From: an uncultured Lachnospiraceae bacterium
GTDB lineage: Bacteria; Bacillota; Clostridia; Lachnospirales; Lachnospiraceae
Length of the DNA: 36,438 bases
Reading direction: 5' to 3'
Assembly: GCA_947626365.1 (NCBI GenBank)
Contig: CANQRW010000034.1
Coordinates: forward strand, 1-36,438
Part shown: in pieces, positions 17,435 through 25,658 of the stretch
Numbering within the stretch: the first letter of the stretch is position 1
How the letters are laid out: each line of letters opens with the position of its first letter
The notes under the pieces: model-generated
Seen by the model: only the letters and a program-made list of their open reading frames with translations
What the model was told of the DNA's origin: nothing
The model's database searches: none
Position numbers and translations under genes: made by a program

Positions 17435-18571
17435 ATGGAAGACAGAAGACGGATATGGAGGATCCTTTTGAATATACTGATCCCGCTGGCAGCCATACTT
17501 CTGGTCTGCCTGCTGGGACCGCGGCTTCTTCGGTTCTTCATGCCCTTTGTGATCGGCTGGGTGATCGCCATGATAGCCAATCCTCTGGTGCGGCTGCTGG
17601 AAAAACATCTTAAGATCGTCCGCAGACACAGCTCTGTGGTGATCGTTGTGGTGGTTCTGGCGGCGGTGATCGGAGTGCTTTATCTGGCAGTCAGCAGCCT
17701 GTTTACCGAGTCGGTTGAACTGGCAAAGGCGCTGCCGCAGATTGTGGAGAACAGCAGGACGGAGATTACACAGGCTCTGACAGGCCTGTCCCGTTTTCTG
17801 GATGTGCTGCCGGATGGTATTCAAAAAAGCCTGGGGCAGTGGTTTGCCAGGTTTGATGAGAATCTGGGAAGCGCCGCGGCTGATCTCGTTCAGGGAATCG
17901 CCTTTCCTACAGTGACGGCGGCCGGGAATGTGGCTAAAAGCATACCGGCGGCTCTGTTGTATTCCATTGTGGTGATCCTTTCGTCCTATTTCTTTATCGC
18001 GGAGAGGGAGCAGATCCTGGCCAGCCTGCGCAGGGTGATCCCTCAAAATGTGTGGGAATATATAGACTTCCTGAAAAAGGACATGCTGAGGCTGGTGGGA
18101 GGTTATTTCCTGGCACAGCTGCGCATCATGTTTGTGGTGGCGGCGATTCTGGCGGTAGGATTTCTGATTCTTGGCGTCAGCTACAGCGTGTTTCTGGCTG
18201 TGCTGATCGCGCTGCTGGATTTCCTGCCGGTGTTTGGCACGGGGACGGTGCTGTTTCCCTGGGCGTTGGTCAAGCTGCTGACCGGGGAGTGGCCCTTTGC
18301 CCTTGGGCTTGTGCTTTTGTATCTTCTGACCCAGGCGGTGCGGCAGATCATCCAGCCCAAGATCGTAGGGGATTCCCTGGGGCTTCCGCCTCTGGCTACG
18401 CTGTTTCTGCTCTATCTGGGGTTTCGGATTTCCGGAATCTCCGGAATGATACTGGCGGTTCCCGTGGGGATCATAGTTCTGAATCTGTATCACTACGGAG
18501 TCTTTGACTCCCTGATTTATAATGTGAGATTATTGGTTGAAGAAGTGGAACATTTCCGAAAAGGAGACTGA
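17435..18571 (+). CDS. AI-2E/PerM family membrane protein
   Basis: 378 residues, eight predicted membrane segments in the family arrangement: two N-terminal pairs (about 10-45 and 65-90), a soluble loop with LVQGIAFPTVTAAGN near 150, then a C-terminal group containing the YFLAQLRIMFVVAAILAVGF and FGTGTVLFPWALVKLLTGEWP regions and the QAVRQIIQPKIVGDSLGLPP signature. The family is often labelled AI-2 exporter or sodium/lithium:proton antiporter, so the name is not a function call. ATG at 17435 with GGTGA six bases upstream. It follows hisC by 14 bases and precedes the GH25-like gene by 11, so they may form one unit. Confidence 0.88.
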   Translation: MEDRRRIWRILLNILIPLAAILLVCLLGPRLLRFFMPFVIGWVIAMIANPLVRLLEKHLKIVRRHSSVVIVVVVLAAVIGVLYLAVSSLFTESVELAKALPQIVENSRTEITQALTGLSRFLDVLPDGIQKSLGQWFARFDENLGSAAADLVQGIAFPTVTAAGNVAKSIPAALLYSIVVILSSYFFIAEREQILASLRRVIPQNVWEYIDFLKKDMLRLVGGYFLAQLRIMFVVAAILAVGFLILGVSYSVFLAVLIALLDFLPVFGTGTVLFPWALVKLLTGEWPFALGLVLLYLLTQAVRQIIQPKIVGDSLGLPPLATLFLLYLGFRISGISGMILAVPVGIIVLNLYHYGVFDSLIYNVRLLVEEVEHFRKGD

Positions 18572-18582
18572 AGAGGAACGGA

Positions 18583-19455
18583 ATGAACAAAAAAGTGACG
18601 GCTCTTTGGCTGGCAGTGTCCATGGCTCTTATGACCTGTACTGTCTCTGCGGCGGCTCCTTTTGAGCCCTGGAGCAGAGTGGGAGATTACTGGATATCAG
18701 CCGACGGCAAATCGGTGATCAAGGGGGCTCTGGCGCGGGGAGTAACCATAAGTAAATATCAGAACCGGGCAGGGAATATTAACTGGAAGCAGGTGTCCCT
18801 GGATAATATCTCTTTTGTCATGGTGCGCCTGGGCTATCTCGACGATCAGGATCCGTATTTTGATACCAATATGAGAAGCGCGGACAGCGTGGGAATCAGG
18901 ACCGGAGTGCTTTTCTACGGTGAGGCGCTGACGGCGGAGGATGCCCGCAGGGAGGCGGAATACGTTCTGGACACGGTAAAGGACTACAGGGTATCCTATC
19001 CCATAGGCTACGATATCTCTTCCCAGTATCTGGACGATCAGGGCTTTACGAAGAAGCAGGTGTCCGCTCTGGTCAGCGAGTTCTGCCAGGTGATCGAGGC
19101 GGCAGGTTACAAGGCGGCTGTTTTTGGGGAACATGACTGGCTGACGAAGAACATCGACCCTGCGGCTGTGCCTTACGATATCTGGTACAGCAGATACGGC
19201 CTCGCCAACGCGTTCCAGAACAGAACCATTTGGCGCAGTACGGATTCCGGCAGGGTGAAGGGAATCCCGGGAAATGTGTGCATCGAGTTTTCTTTTGAGG
19301 ATTATCGGAAGACCTTTGAGCCGGACGGCTGGCGGAAAATCAACGGAACGACCTACTATTTCAATAATTATAAGATGCTTCGGAACGCTACGGTCCAGAT
19401 TGACGACAGATATTATTATTTTGACAAGGACGGCATCAACAGAAGCACGAGATAA
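18583..19455 (+). CDS. Secreted GH25-fold (lysozyme-like) protein with degenerate active site
   Basis: 290 residues with a signal peptide (MNKKVTALWLAVSMALM, cleavage likely after VSA at 21-23). Residues ~45-230 follow GH25 lysozymes closely: RGVTISKYQNRAGNINWKQV, a DPYFDTNMRSADSVGIRTGV block and YDIWYSRYG. The expected catalytic aspartate of GIDVS is Thr55, and the expected DxE pair is D144-I145-S146, so the catalytic acid is lost. The C-terminus has two aromatic/glycine motifs (GTTYYFNNYKML and RYYYFDKDGI) like choline-binding repeats. It may bind wall glycans instead of cutting them. AGAGGA precedes the ATG. It ends an apparent run with hisC and the AI-2E-family gene. Confidence 0.85.
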   Translation: MNKKVTALWLAVSMALMTCTVSAAAPFEPWSRVGDYWISADGKSVIKGALARGVTISKYQNRAGNINWKQVSLDNISFVMVRLGYLDDQDPYFDTNMRSADSVGIRTGVLFYGEALTAEDARREAEYVLDTVKDYRVSYPIGYDISSQYLDDQGFTKKQVSALVSEFCQVIEAAGYKAAVFGEHDWLTKNIDPAAVPYDIWYSRYGLANAFQNRTIWRSTDSGRVKGIPGNVCIEFSFEDYRKTFEPDGWRKINGTTYYFNNYKMLRNATVQIDDRYYYFDKDGINRSTR

Positions 19456-19521
19456 ACGTCAGTATGCAAGGGGCTGCTGCAGCATTCTGCAGCAGCCTAT
19501 TTGTGTTACGTCAGTATGCAA
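19456..19521. repeat. 14-bp direct repeats flanking a GC-rich hairpin
   Basis: ACGTCAGTATGCAA occurs at 19456-19469 and again at 19508-19521. Between them lie the 11-bp-arm hairpin at 19472-19497 and a short tail ending TATTTGTGTT. The insert has the same outer sequence as the MITE-like hairpin at 28981-29073 (see that entry). Confidence 0.85.
19472..19502 (+). terminator. Hairpin terminator after the GH25-like gene
   Basis: Perfect stem GGCTGCTGCAG (19472-19482) with CTGCAGCAGCC (19487-19497), loop CATT. The following TATTTG is only weakly T-rich, so the hairpin may be partly a mobile-element remnant. Confidence 0.6.
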
Positions 19522-19546
19522 AAAACGCGCCAGTGACGCGTTTTTT
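19520..19546. terminator. Bidirectional terminator
   Basis: AAAAAACGCG (19520-19529) pairs with CGCGTTTTTT (19537-19546), loop CCAGTGA. The T run on either strand suits termination of both the plus-strand GH25-like gene and the minus-strand gene ending at 19558. Confidence 0.85.
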
Positions 19547-19557
19547 GTATTAACCGC

Positions 19558-19896
19558 TTAGCGCGGCGTCTTTTGGCCGGCGGACTGCCACACGATCTCG
19601 GATTTCACCGGCTTCGGCGTGATGAAATCCGGAGGCGACATCTCAAGAGTCACCGGTTCCGGTTCCATGGGCGTCTGACTGGCGTCCTCGCCATCCATGG
19701 CGGCGGAGGAGGCGGAATCCCGCAGATAGATCCGCAGAAAAGTCTTCACGGTCTGGAGTGCCAGAAGGGCCGCGAGACCGGGCAGGATAACCGTCAGAAA
19801 CAGTTTCACTTTCAGACGGAAACTCAGCTTTTTCAGCCGCTTCTTTTGAATGTTTATGCCGGCCCGGAGGGCTTCGGCGGAAAATCCTGTCTTCAT
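19558..19896 (-). CDS. Small single-pass membrane protein, unknown function
   Basis: 112 residues. A very basic N-terminal part (INIQKKRLKKLSFRLKVK) precedes one membrane segment (about 32-50, LFLTVILPGLAALLALQTV), followed by a Ser/Ala/Pro/Glu-rich extracellular or cytoplasmic tail. AAAGGAG lies five bases before the ATG and partly overlaps the stop of the DUF4364 gene, 10 bases upstream, so the two are one operon. Family not recognised. Confidence 0.72.
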   Translation of the reverse strand: MKTGFSAEALRAGINIQKKRLKKLSFRLKVKLFLTVILPGLAALLALQTVKTFLRIYLRDSASSAAMDGEDASQTPMEPEPVTLEMSPPDFITPKPVKSEIVWQSAGQKTPR

Positions 19897-19906
19897 AGAT
19901 GCTCCT

Positions 19907-20434
19907 TTACGAATCGCTGCCGGTCAGCGTTTTCATGAGAAATGAGTATACCTCAGAGCTTTTCTTCTCCCACAGGGCGCACATGGCTTCGGCCCGCTCC
20001 CGGTCGGGGACCGACAGGCTCAGATCCAGAAGGGAGCTTTTGCCCTCCCGGATCTCCATGTGGACCACGTAGTCCTGGCCGGTGGACTTGTAGTAGTCCG
20101 CCAGGACGCCGGCCTCATTGCGGATGCGGAATCGGTTTTCCTTCAGATACTGATCCATATCGCTGATGATCGCCGGGGAAATGTTATTGCCGAAGAAGTC
20201 CAAGGTCTCTTCGCCCTCCCGGGTAATCTCATAGAGGGAGGAATTGTGGTTGGAGTGCATGCGTATCAGGCCTGCCTCCAGCAGTTCGTTCAGCACCTGC
20301 TGCAGGTTAAAGTAAGTGGTATACTCGTGGGCCAGGAAGAAATCGGTCAACTGAGCGTTGGTCAGCGGAAAGTTCACCTGTTTCAGCATGTACAGATTCA
20401 TTAACTTGAATAAAGTCTTTGGTTCAGATAACAT
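19907..20434 (-). CDS. DUF4364 family protein
   Basis: 175 residues. The N-terminal ~80 residues look like a winged helix: MLSEPKTLFKLMNLYMLKQVNFPLTNAQLTDFF, then FNLQQVLNELLEAGLI and a YEITREGEETLDFF wing. The C-terminal half (from VLADYYKSTGQDYVVHMEIREG) is the DUF4364-specific domain. The family is common in Clostridia and is predicted to bind DNA, but no target is known to me. The promoter at 20531-20503 and a 23-bp near-palindrome at 20461-20483, inside its 5' untranslated region, suggest self-regulation. GGAG precedes the ATG by 9 bases. Confidence 0.85.
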   Translation of the reverse strand: MLSEPKTLFKLMNLYMLKQVNFPLTNAQLTDFFLAHEYTTYFNLQQVLNELLEAGLIRMHSNHNSSLYEITREGEETLDFFGNNISPAIISDMDQYLKENRFRIRNEAGVLADYYKSTGQDYVVHMEIREGKSSLLDLSLSVPDRERAEAMCALWEKKSSEVYSFLMKTLTGSDS

Positions 20435-20460
20435 GGCGCCACACTCCGTAAAATACTGGT

Positions 20461-20483
20461 AACTGTTGTTCGGAACAGCAGTT
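20461..20483. promoter_or_regulatory. Near-palindromic site in the DUF4364 5' region
   Basis: AACTGTTGTTC (20461-20471) and GAACAGCAGTT (20473-20483) form an inverted repeat, 10 of 11 pairs matching, around a central G. It lies between the minus-strand -10 and the DUF4364 start codon. The divergent large gene begins 102 bases to the right, so both units could respond. Confidence 0.6.
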
Positions 20484-20502
20484 AAAGTAATATTTCTATA
20501 TT

Positions 20503-20531
20503 ATCATACCAATTTTAGGATAGTAAATCAA
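20503..20531 (-). promoter_or_regulatory. Sigma-A promoter of the DUF4364 gene
   Basis: On the minus strand, TTGATT (20531-20526), 17-base spacer, TATGAT (20508-20503). The palindrome at 20461-20483 is just downstream of the expected start site. Confidence 0.68.
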
Positions 20532-20540
20532 GGAAAAGTG

Positions 20541-20549
20541 TGGTAAAAT
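20541..20549 (+). promoter_or_regulatory. Extended -10 promoter of the DUF5717 operon
   Basis: TGGTAAAAT: TGn extension with core TAAAAT at 20544-20549. No good -35 box is 17-18 bases upstream. It lies 36 bases before the start codon. Confidence 0.5.
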
Positions 20550-20584
20550 AAAACAATAGCGCGAATGAAGCAGGTGAGAGGAAC

Positions 20585-23500
20585 ATGAGAGAACGGATTA
20601 ACCGCCTGGCAAAAGGAATCATCGATATGGAAGCTCCGGAGCTGCAGATTCAGCCGGAGGTTCTGGACGAGGAAGTCTCAGCCGGCGGGATTGAAAAAAA
20701 AGAACTGTATATCGTCAGTCTGAACGGTCTGCATATCAAGGGACTTTTGTATTCCTCCAATCCCAGAGTGAAAGTGGCGACGGCATCCTTCGGCGGACTG
20801 CGCAACCATGCGGCATATGAGGTGGACAGCGGATTTCTGGATTACGGGGATGTGATTGAGGGGTCATTCTATCTGGTTACCAATGCCGGAGAGAGGGAGA
20901 TTCCCTATCATTTCCATGTGCGGGCAGGGGTCTCGGGACAGGCCCTGAGACGGCTTCGCGATCCGAGAGATTTTGCCAATATGGCCCGGCAGGACTATGA
21001 GACGGCGGTCCGGGTGTTTGAGTTTAAGGATTTTGTGGACGTGCCGTTTATGCAGGACAGGCATATCCGCACCATCTATGACGGGCTGAAGGGTCATGGG
21101 AACCGTTACAGCCAGGTGGAGCAGTTTCTGGTGGCGCTGGGCATGAAGAAGCCGGTGGACCTGATCGTAGAAGAGCGGCTGAAGGAGTATCGGGACGTGG
21201 AGCGTGTGACCCACGACCATATCCTTCTGCGGCGCAGCGGCTGGGGTTATCTGCCGGTGACGGCTTCCATAGACGGCAGCTTTATCCAGACGTCCAGAAA
21301 GAACTATACGAATCTCGATTTTCAGGACGGAGTCCTGGAGTTCCCGTATCAGCTGAGTCCGGGAGGCCTTCACGGGGGAAGGAATTTCGGAAGCATTACG
21401 TTTGAGACTCTGGGCGGTTCCGTGTCGGTGGAGATACAGGTGACCAACGGAGGAACCGGAAGAACAGAGTCGGGCGGAACGGAACGGCTGGCCGGATATG
21501 TACAGCTGCGCCTGGACTGCATGAATGAAAAGAAAGACGATGCCGAGGCGAAGAAACAGCTGATTCGGGAGACGGAGCAGCTGCGCCTGGAGAACGGACC
21601 GTCTCCCGGCCTTTCTCTGATGGAAGCGGAGGCATATTTCCTGAATGGGGACATGGAACTGGTCCGGGAAAAACTGGAAGAATGCCGTGAACCTATTCAG
21701 CAGAACCGGACGAGGCAGCCGGGATATTACTGTCTGCATCAGTACCTCAGCCTTCAGGCGGATCCGGATGAGGAGAAGATGGCTTCCCTCGGACGCCTGG
21801 TGAAGAAATATATGGAGGAGGGAAAGGCGGACTATCTTCTGTTTTATGTGTTTACGCTCTGCGAGGAAGAATACTGTTCCGAGAATCCAGGGGAGATTCT
21901 GACCCGGATGAAGGTAATGTACGGCAATGGCTGCCGCAGCCCGTTCCTCTACGAGTATGCGGTGAAGGTTCTCAACCGGCTTCCGCAGCTGCTGTACAGC
22001 GTAGGGGCATTTGAATCCCAGGTGCTGAATTTCGGCGCCAGGAGGGGGCAGATCGGAGAGGAACTGGCAGTGAAGGCGGCCAGGCTTTCGGCGGTCAGCA
22101 GGCAGTATCAGCCGCTCCAGTGCAGGGTGCTGAAGCAGCTTTATGAGAGATATCCCAGAAAAGAGATCCTGGAATCCGTCTGCAGCCTGATGATCCGCGG
22201 ACAATGCCGGTCGGAAAGCGATTTCCCCTGGTATGAGAAGGCTCTTAAGGAACAGATCAGCCTGACCAGGCTTTATGAGTATTTCCTGTACTCTCTGCCG
22301 AAGGATTACAGCCGGCTGGTTCCCAGGGAAGTGCTTTTGTATTTTTCATATGACAATGATCTGGACAGGGCGAGCAAGGCGGTCCTGTATGCCAATATTA
22401 TCCGCTACATGGGTTCCCAGACCCAGCTTTACAGGGACTATCAGAAGGATATGGGCTCCTACGCGGCGGAGCAGATCCTCCAGAATCGGATTGACGGGAA
22501 TCTGGCTGTGATTTATGACGCCGTGATCTTCCCGGACATGATCGATGAAAATATTGCCCGGGTTCTGCCTGCGATCCTGAATTCCTGGAAGATCACCTGC
22601 GATGATCCCAGGATGCGAAGCGTCGTGGTCTGCTATGAGGAACTGACGGAGGAAGGCGTATATCCGCTTGCCAAGGGAGTGTCCTATGTCCCCGTATTTT
22701 TCGAGGGCAGCTGTATCATGTTCCAGGATGTCTACGGCAACCGCTATACGGATGTAAGCTACATTAAGACTCCGGTGCTGAATAAGCCGGAGCTGGAAGA
22801 GAGATGTTTTGAGGTATATCCGGAGCATCCCATGCTGCTTTTGGGTGCCTGCCGGAAGGCTGCGGAGAAGGAGGAGCCTGAGGAAGAGGATATCCGGATC
22901 ATTGAAAAGGGTCTGGCCAGGCTGAAGCTCCATCCGCTGTACAAGTCCAGGCTGGCGGCAGGGATGATCCGTTACTACCGGCAGCAGGCGGAGAAGGATC
23001 ATGAAGGGGAGCCTGGGGCGGATGCGGCGCCGCTGCTGGCTGTAGATAAGACGCTGTTGTCCCGGCAGCAGAAGGCGGATCTCTGCGAGACGCTGATCAG
23101 CCTGGGGTACATTCAGGAGGCCTATAAGATGATCCAGGCCTATTACTGCCAGGTGAGCGCGGACAATTTAAGGCGCCTCTGCAGCCGCATGATACTGAAC
23201 CAGCTGTTTGATCAGAACGATCTGCTGCTGAATCTTGCCTATACGGTATTTGCCCAGGGAAAGGCGGACAGCGTGATCCTGGATTATCTGTGCGAGCATT
23301 TTAACGGGCTGTCGGATCAGATGTACCGGGTGCTTCTCCAGAGCAGCTCCGAGCATGTGGAGACCTACGATTTGGAGGAGCGGCTTCTGGCCCAGATGCT
23401 GTTCTCAGATACTGCGGACCGGATAGACCGGGTATTTGACCTGTATATGAATGGCAGGAGAACCAGCGAAAGTATTGTGAAAGCTTACTTTACCATGAAA

Positions 23501-24148
23501 AGCGCCGCATACTTTTTGGAGGGAAAGCCTGCCGGCGAGCAGGTGTTCCGCTATCTGGAAGGGATGATTCACGGGGCCATCGAGAAAGAGAAGCTGTCTG
23601 CCATCTATCTGCTGGCTCTGACCAAGTACTACGGGAGCCTGGAGCACATCAGCCAGGAGCAGAAGGAATTGTGCCGGCTGGTAGTTGACATCCTTCTGGA
23701 GGAAGGGATGGTATTCCCCCATTTCAAACAGCTCGCGAAGCATATCAGAATCCCTGAGGATATTATGGATAAGGGTATCCTTCAGTATATAGGACATCGG
23801 GATTCCCAGGTGGATCTGCAGATACGTATTCTGCCTCAGGAGCAGCGGTTCCATGGGGATGAGATGAAACGGGTTTATCAGGGAATATTTATCAGACAGA
23901 AGATCCTGTTCGAGGGAGAAGTTATGGAGTACCGGATCTACGAGCACAAGGGGACAGAACAGGTACTCATGGAGGAAGGCAGTCTGACATGCGAGTACAG
24001 AGGCACGGAGTCCGGGGACAGCCGTTTCCATCTGCTGAATCAGATGTCCATGTATATGAATCTGAAGGAGGAAGCAGGACTTCAGAGGACGATGCAGGAA
24101 TATCTGAAGAGAACCGCCGCGGTGGAGCAATTATTCCGGACGCTGTAG
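20585..24148 (+). CDS. DUF5717 family protein, large alpha-solenoid-like protein
   Basis: 1187 residues, cytosolic by appearance (no signal peptide). Residues ~25-135 look like an Ig-type beta-sandwich (LYIVSLNGLHIKGLLYSSNPRVKVATASFGG and EIPYHFHVRAG), residues ~215-305 a second beta-rich section, and ~310-1060 is helical with a TPR-like repetitive character (repeated LYEYF, YEKAL, LARLKLHPLYKSR). The C-terminal 120 residues turn beta-rich again (VYQGIFIRQKILFEGEVMEYRIYEHKG). I recall this as DUF5717, found in Lachnospiraceae. AGGTGA precedes the ATG. It starts a three-gene unit with the Hsp70-like DUF5716 gene and a TPR gene; a scaffolding or adaptor role is inference only. Confidence 0.85.
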   Translation: MRERINRLAKGIIDMEAPELQIQPEVLDEEVSAGGIEKKELYIVSLNGLHIKGLLYSSNPRVKVATASFGGLRNHAAYEVDSGFLDYGDVIEGSFYLVTNAGEREIPYHFHVRAGVSGQALRRLRDPRDFANMARQDYETAVRVFEFKDFVDVPFMQDRHIRTIYDGLKGHGNRYSQVEQFLVALGMKKPVDLIVEERLKEYRDVERVTHDHILLRRSGWGYLPVTASIDGSFIQTSRKNYTNLDFQDGVLEFPYQLSPGGLHGGRNFGSITFETLGGSVSVEIQVTNGGTGRTESGGTERLAGYVQLRLDCMNEKKDDAEAKKQLIRETEQLRLENGPSPGLSLMEAEAYFLNGDMELVREKLEECREPIQQNRTRQPGYYCLHQYLSLQADPDEEKMASLGRLVKKYMEEGKADYLLFYVFTLCEEEYCSENPGEILTRMKVMYGNGCRSPFLYEYAVKVLNRLPQLLYSVGAFESQVLNFGARRGQIGEELAVKAARLSAVSRQYQPLQCRVLKQLYERYPRKEILESVCSLMIRGQCRSESDFPWYEKALKEQISLTRLYEYFLYSLPKDYSRLVPREVLLYFSYDNDLDRASKAVLYANIIRYMGSQTQLYRDYQKDMGSYAAEQILQNRIDGNLAVIYDAVIFPDMIDENIARVLPAILNSWKITCDDPRMRSVVVCYEELTEEGVYPLAKGVSYVPVFFEGSCIMFQDVYGNRYTDVSYIKTPVLNKPELEERCFEVYPEHPMLLLGACRKAAEKEEPEEEDIRIIEKGLARLKLHPLYKSRLAAGMIRYYRQQAEKDHEGEPGADAAPLLAVDKTLLSRQQKADLCETLISLGYIQEAYKMIQAYYCQVSADNLRRLCSRMILNQLFDQNDLLLNLAYTVFAQGKADSVILDYLCEHFNGLSDQMYRVLLQSSSEHVETYDLEERLLAQMLFSDTADRIDRVFDLYMNGRRTSESIVKAYFTMKSAAYFLEGKPAGEQVFRYLEGMIHGAIEKEKLSAIYLLALTKYYGSLEHISQEQKELCRLVVDILLEEGMVFPHFKQLAKHIRIPEDIMDKGILQYIGHRDSQVDLQIRILPQEQRFHGDEMKRVYQGIFIRQKILFEGEVMEYRIYEHKGTEQVLMEEGSLTCEYRGTESGDSRFHLLNQMSMYMNLKEEAGLQRTMQEYLKRTAAVEQLFRTL

Positions 24149-24218
24149 CTTGGTCAGGAGGGCAGATGGATTTGCCGTCTGATATAAGTACGACAGAAAA
24201 GGACTAGGGTAGATTCTT

Positions 24219-25658
24219 ATGGAAGAATTGATGATTGGACTTGACATCTGCGATACCTACACGCAGATGTACTGCTACGGAAATGAAAAGGTCTGGAATT
24301 TTCCGGCGATAATCTGCTATAACAAACCGGACGGCAGCTGGTGGCTGGGAGAGAACGGACGGGATGCCTACAGCTATGCCTTAGGCGACGGGGTCATCGT
24401 AGATAAGCTGCTGAATCTTCTCCAGAAGGAAGGCACCGCGACCATAGGCGGGGTAAAGTATGAGGCCAGGTTCCTTATGGCCAGGTATCTGGAGCTGGTG
24501 CTTCTGAAAGCCATGGAGGCGGCGGACGCGCAGAAAGCGGAAGCTGCCCGGGCGGCAGAGGATGCCCGGCAGACGGCCGATACCCAGGCGGCCGGCGCCC
24601 GGCAGAAGACGGCAGACATGCGGAAAGCGGGAGATCCCCAAATGGCGGCAGAGGATGCCCGGCAGACGGCCGGGCCGTCCGGAGAGGAAGCGGAGAAGGA
24701 ACCGGCAGAGGGGACTCCGGCCCCAACAGTGTATGACGGCGGCAGAATCGGCCATCTGGTTATCACGGTTCCCACCATAAACGCCAGACTGATGGATGCG
24801 CTTATGGGCAGTATCGCGGAACTGAACATCGGCAGGGGAAGAGTGCATATCGTCAGCCACACCGAAAGTTTTCTGTACTTTGTGCTGAGCCAGAAGAGGG
24901 AGATCTGGAACAACCAGGTAGGAATGTTCGATCTCTCCGAAGATTTTCTGGGATATTATGAGATGAAGGTTCAGCGGGGGATGCGCCAGGTCGCGGTGGT
25001 GGCGGACCGGGAGAAGCTGGATGAAGGCTTCAATCTGAGCATCCTGAACGAGCCTCACGGAAAGAAGCTGGCGGACAAGATTCTCTGCGCCTGCGGTGAG
25101 CGCTTTCTTCAGAAGAAGCTGTTTTCCAGCATATTCCTGACAGGGGCCGGATTCAGCCAGCTGGACTGGGCCCAGGAATTTATGAAGCTGGTCTGCACCA
25201 GGAGAAAAGTCTACGTGGAGAAGGGCCTGTTCGCCCAGGGGGCTGCCTGTAAGGCGGCGGATCTGGCGGCGGACAAGACGGCGTATCCTTACGTGTTTAT
25301 CTGTGACGGGCGGCTGGATACCACAGTATCCGTCAAGGTGTTCCGCAACGATCAGGATGGCCAGCTGGTTCTGGCGGCGGCCGGGGATAACTGGTATGAG
25401 GCCGGAAAGACGCTGGAGCTGATCCTGGATCATCAGCAGTATATTGAATTTTTGATCTCGCCTTCCGATCCTAAGCAGCGAAAGACCGTGAAGCTGACGC
25501 TGGAGGGCTTTCCCGAGAGGGATGACAAAACCCTGCGGGTGGCGATGAGGGTGAGTTTTCTGGACGATAAAACGATGGCCGTGGAAGTGAAGGATATGGG
25601 ATTCGGGGAATTCTATCCGTCTACCGGCGCGGCGATCAGACAAGAGGTGATGCTATGA
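24219..25658 (+). CDS. DUF5716 family protein, Hsp70/actin-fold (ASKHA) ATPase-like
   Basis: 479 residues with the Hsp70 order. Phosphate-1-like IGLDICDTYTQ starts near residue 6, VITVPTINARLMDAL (181-195) parallels the Hsp70 VPAYFND strand-helix, SHTESFLYFVL parallels NEPTAAALAYGL, phosphate-2-like FDLSEDF (D238) follows, then the adenosine-type LTGAGFS (307-313) and the GLFAQGAACKA end. Residues ~355-479 resemble a substrate-binding beta-sandwich (KLTLEGFPERDDKTLRV and MAVEVKDMGFGE); the helical lid is missing. Motifs are degenerate (DLSEDF for DLGGGT), so ATP hydrolysis is uncertain. An Ala/Gln/Arg-rich insert lies at ~103-165. It overlaps the TPR gene by 4 bases. Confidence 0.82.
   Translation: MEELMIGLDICDTYTQMYCYGNEKVWNFPAIICYNKPDGSWWLGENGRDAYSYALGDGVIVDKLLNLLQKEGTATIGGVKYEARFLMARYLELVLLKAMEAADAQKAEAARAAEDARQTADTQAAGARQKTADMRKAGDPQMAAEDARQTAGPSGEEAEKEPAEGTPAPTVYDGGRIGHLVITVPTINARLMDALMGSIAELNIGRGRVHIVSHTESFLYFVLSQKREIWNNQVGMFDLSEDFLGYYEMKVQRGMRQVAVVADREKLDEGFNLSILNEPHGKKLADKILCACGERFLQKKLFSSIFLTGAGFSQLDWAQEFMKLVCTRRKVYVEKGLFAQGAACKAADLAADKTAYPYVFICDGRLDTTVSVKVFRNDQDGQLVLAAAGDNWYEAGKTLELILDHQQYIEFLISPSDPKQRKTVKLTLEGFPERDDKTLRVAMRVSFLDDKTMAVEVKDMGFGEFYPSTGAAIRQEVML
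24551..24672. repeat. In-frame 29-bp direct repeats in the DUF5716 linker
   Basis: A 29-bp sequence (starting GGCGGCAGAGGATGCCCGGC) is found at 24551-24579 and identically at 24644-24672, spaced 93 bases (31 codons). Both encode AAEDARQTA. The linker between the first Hsp70-like strands and the rest of the ATPase domain could expand or shrink by recombination without breaking the frame. Confidence 0.88.

Noticed and set aside
20461-20483. The DUF4364 near-palindrome as a LexA box
   Set aside because: Its core is GTTC-G-GAAC, the reverse order of the GAAC-N4-GTTC LexA operator.
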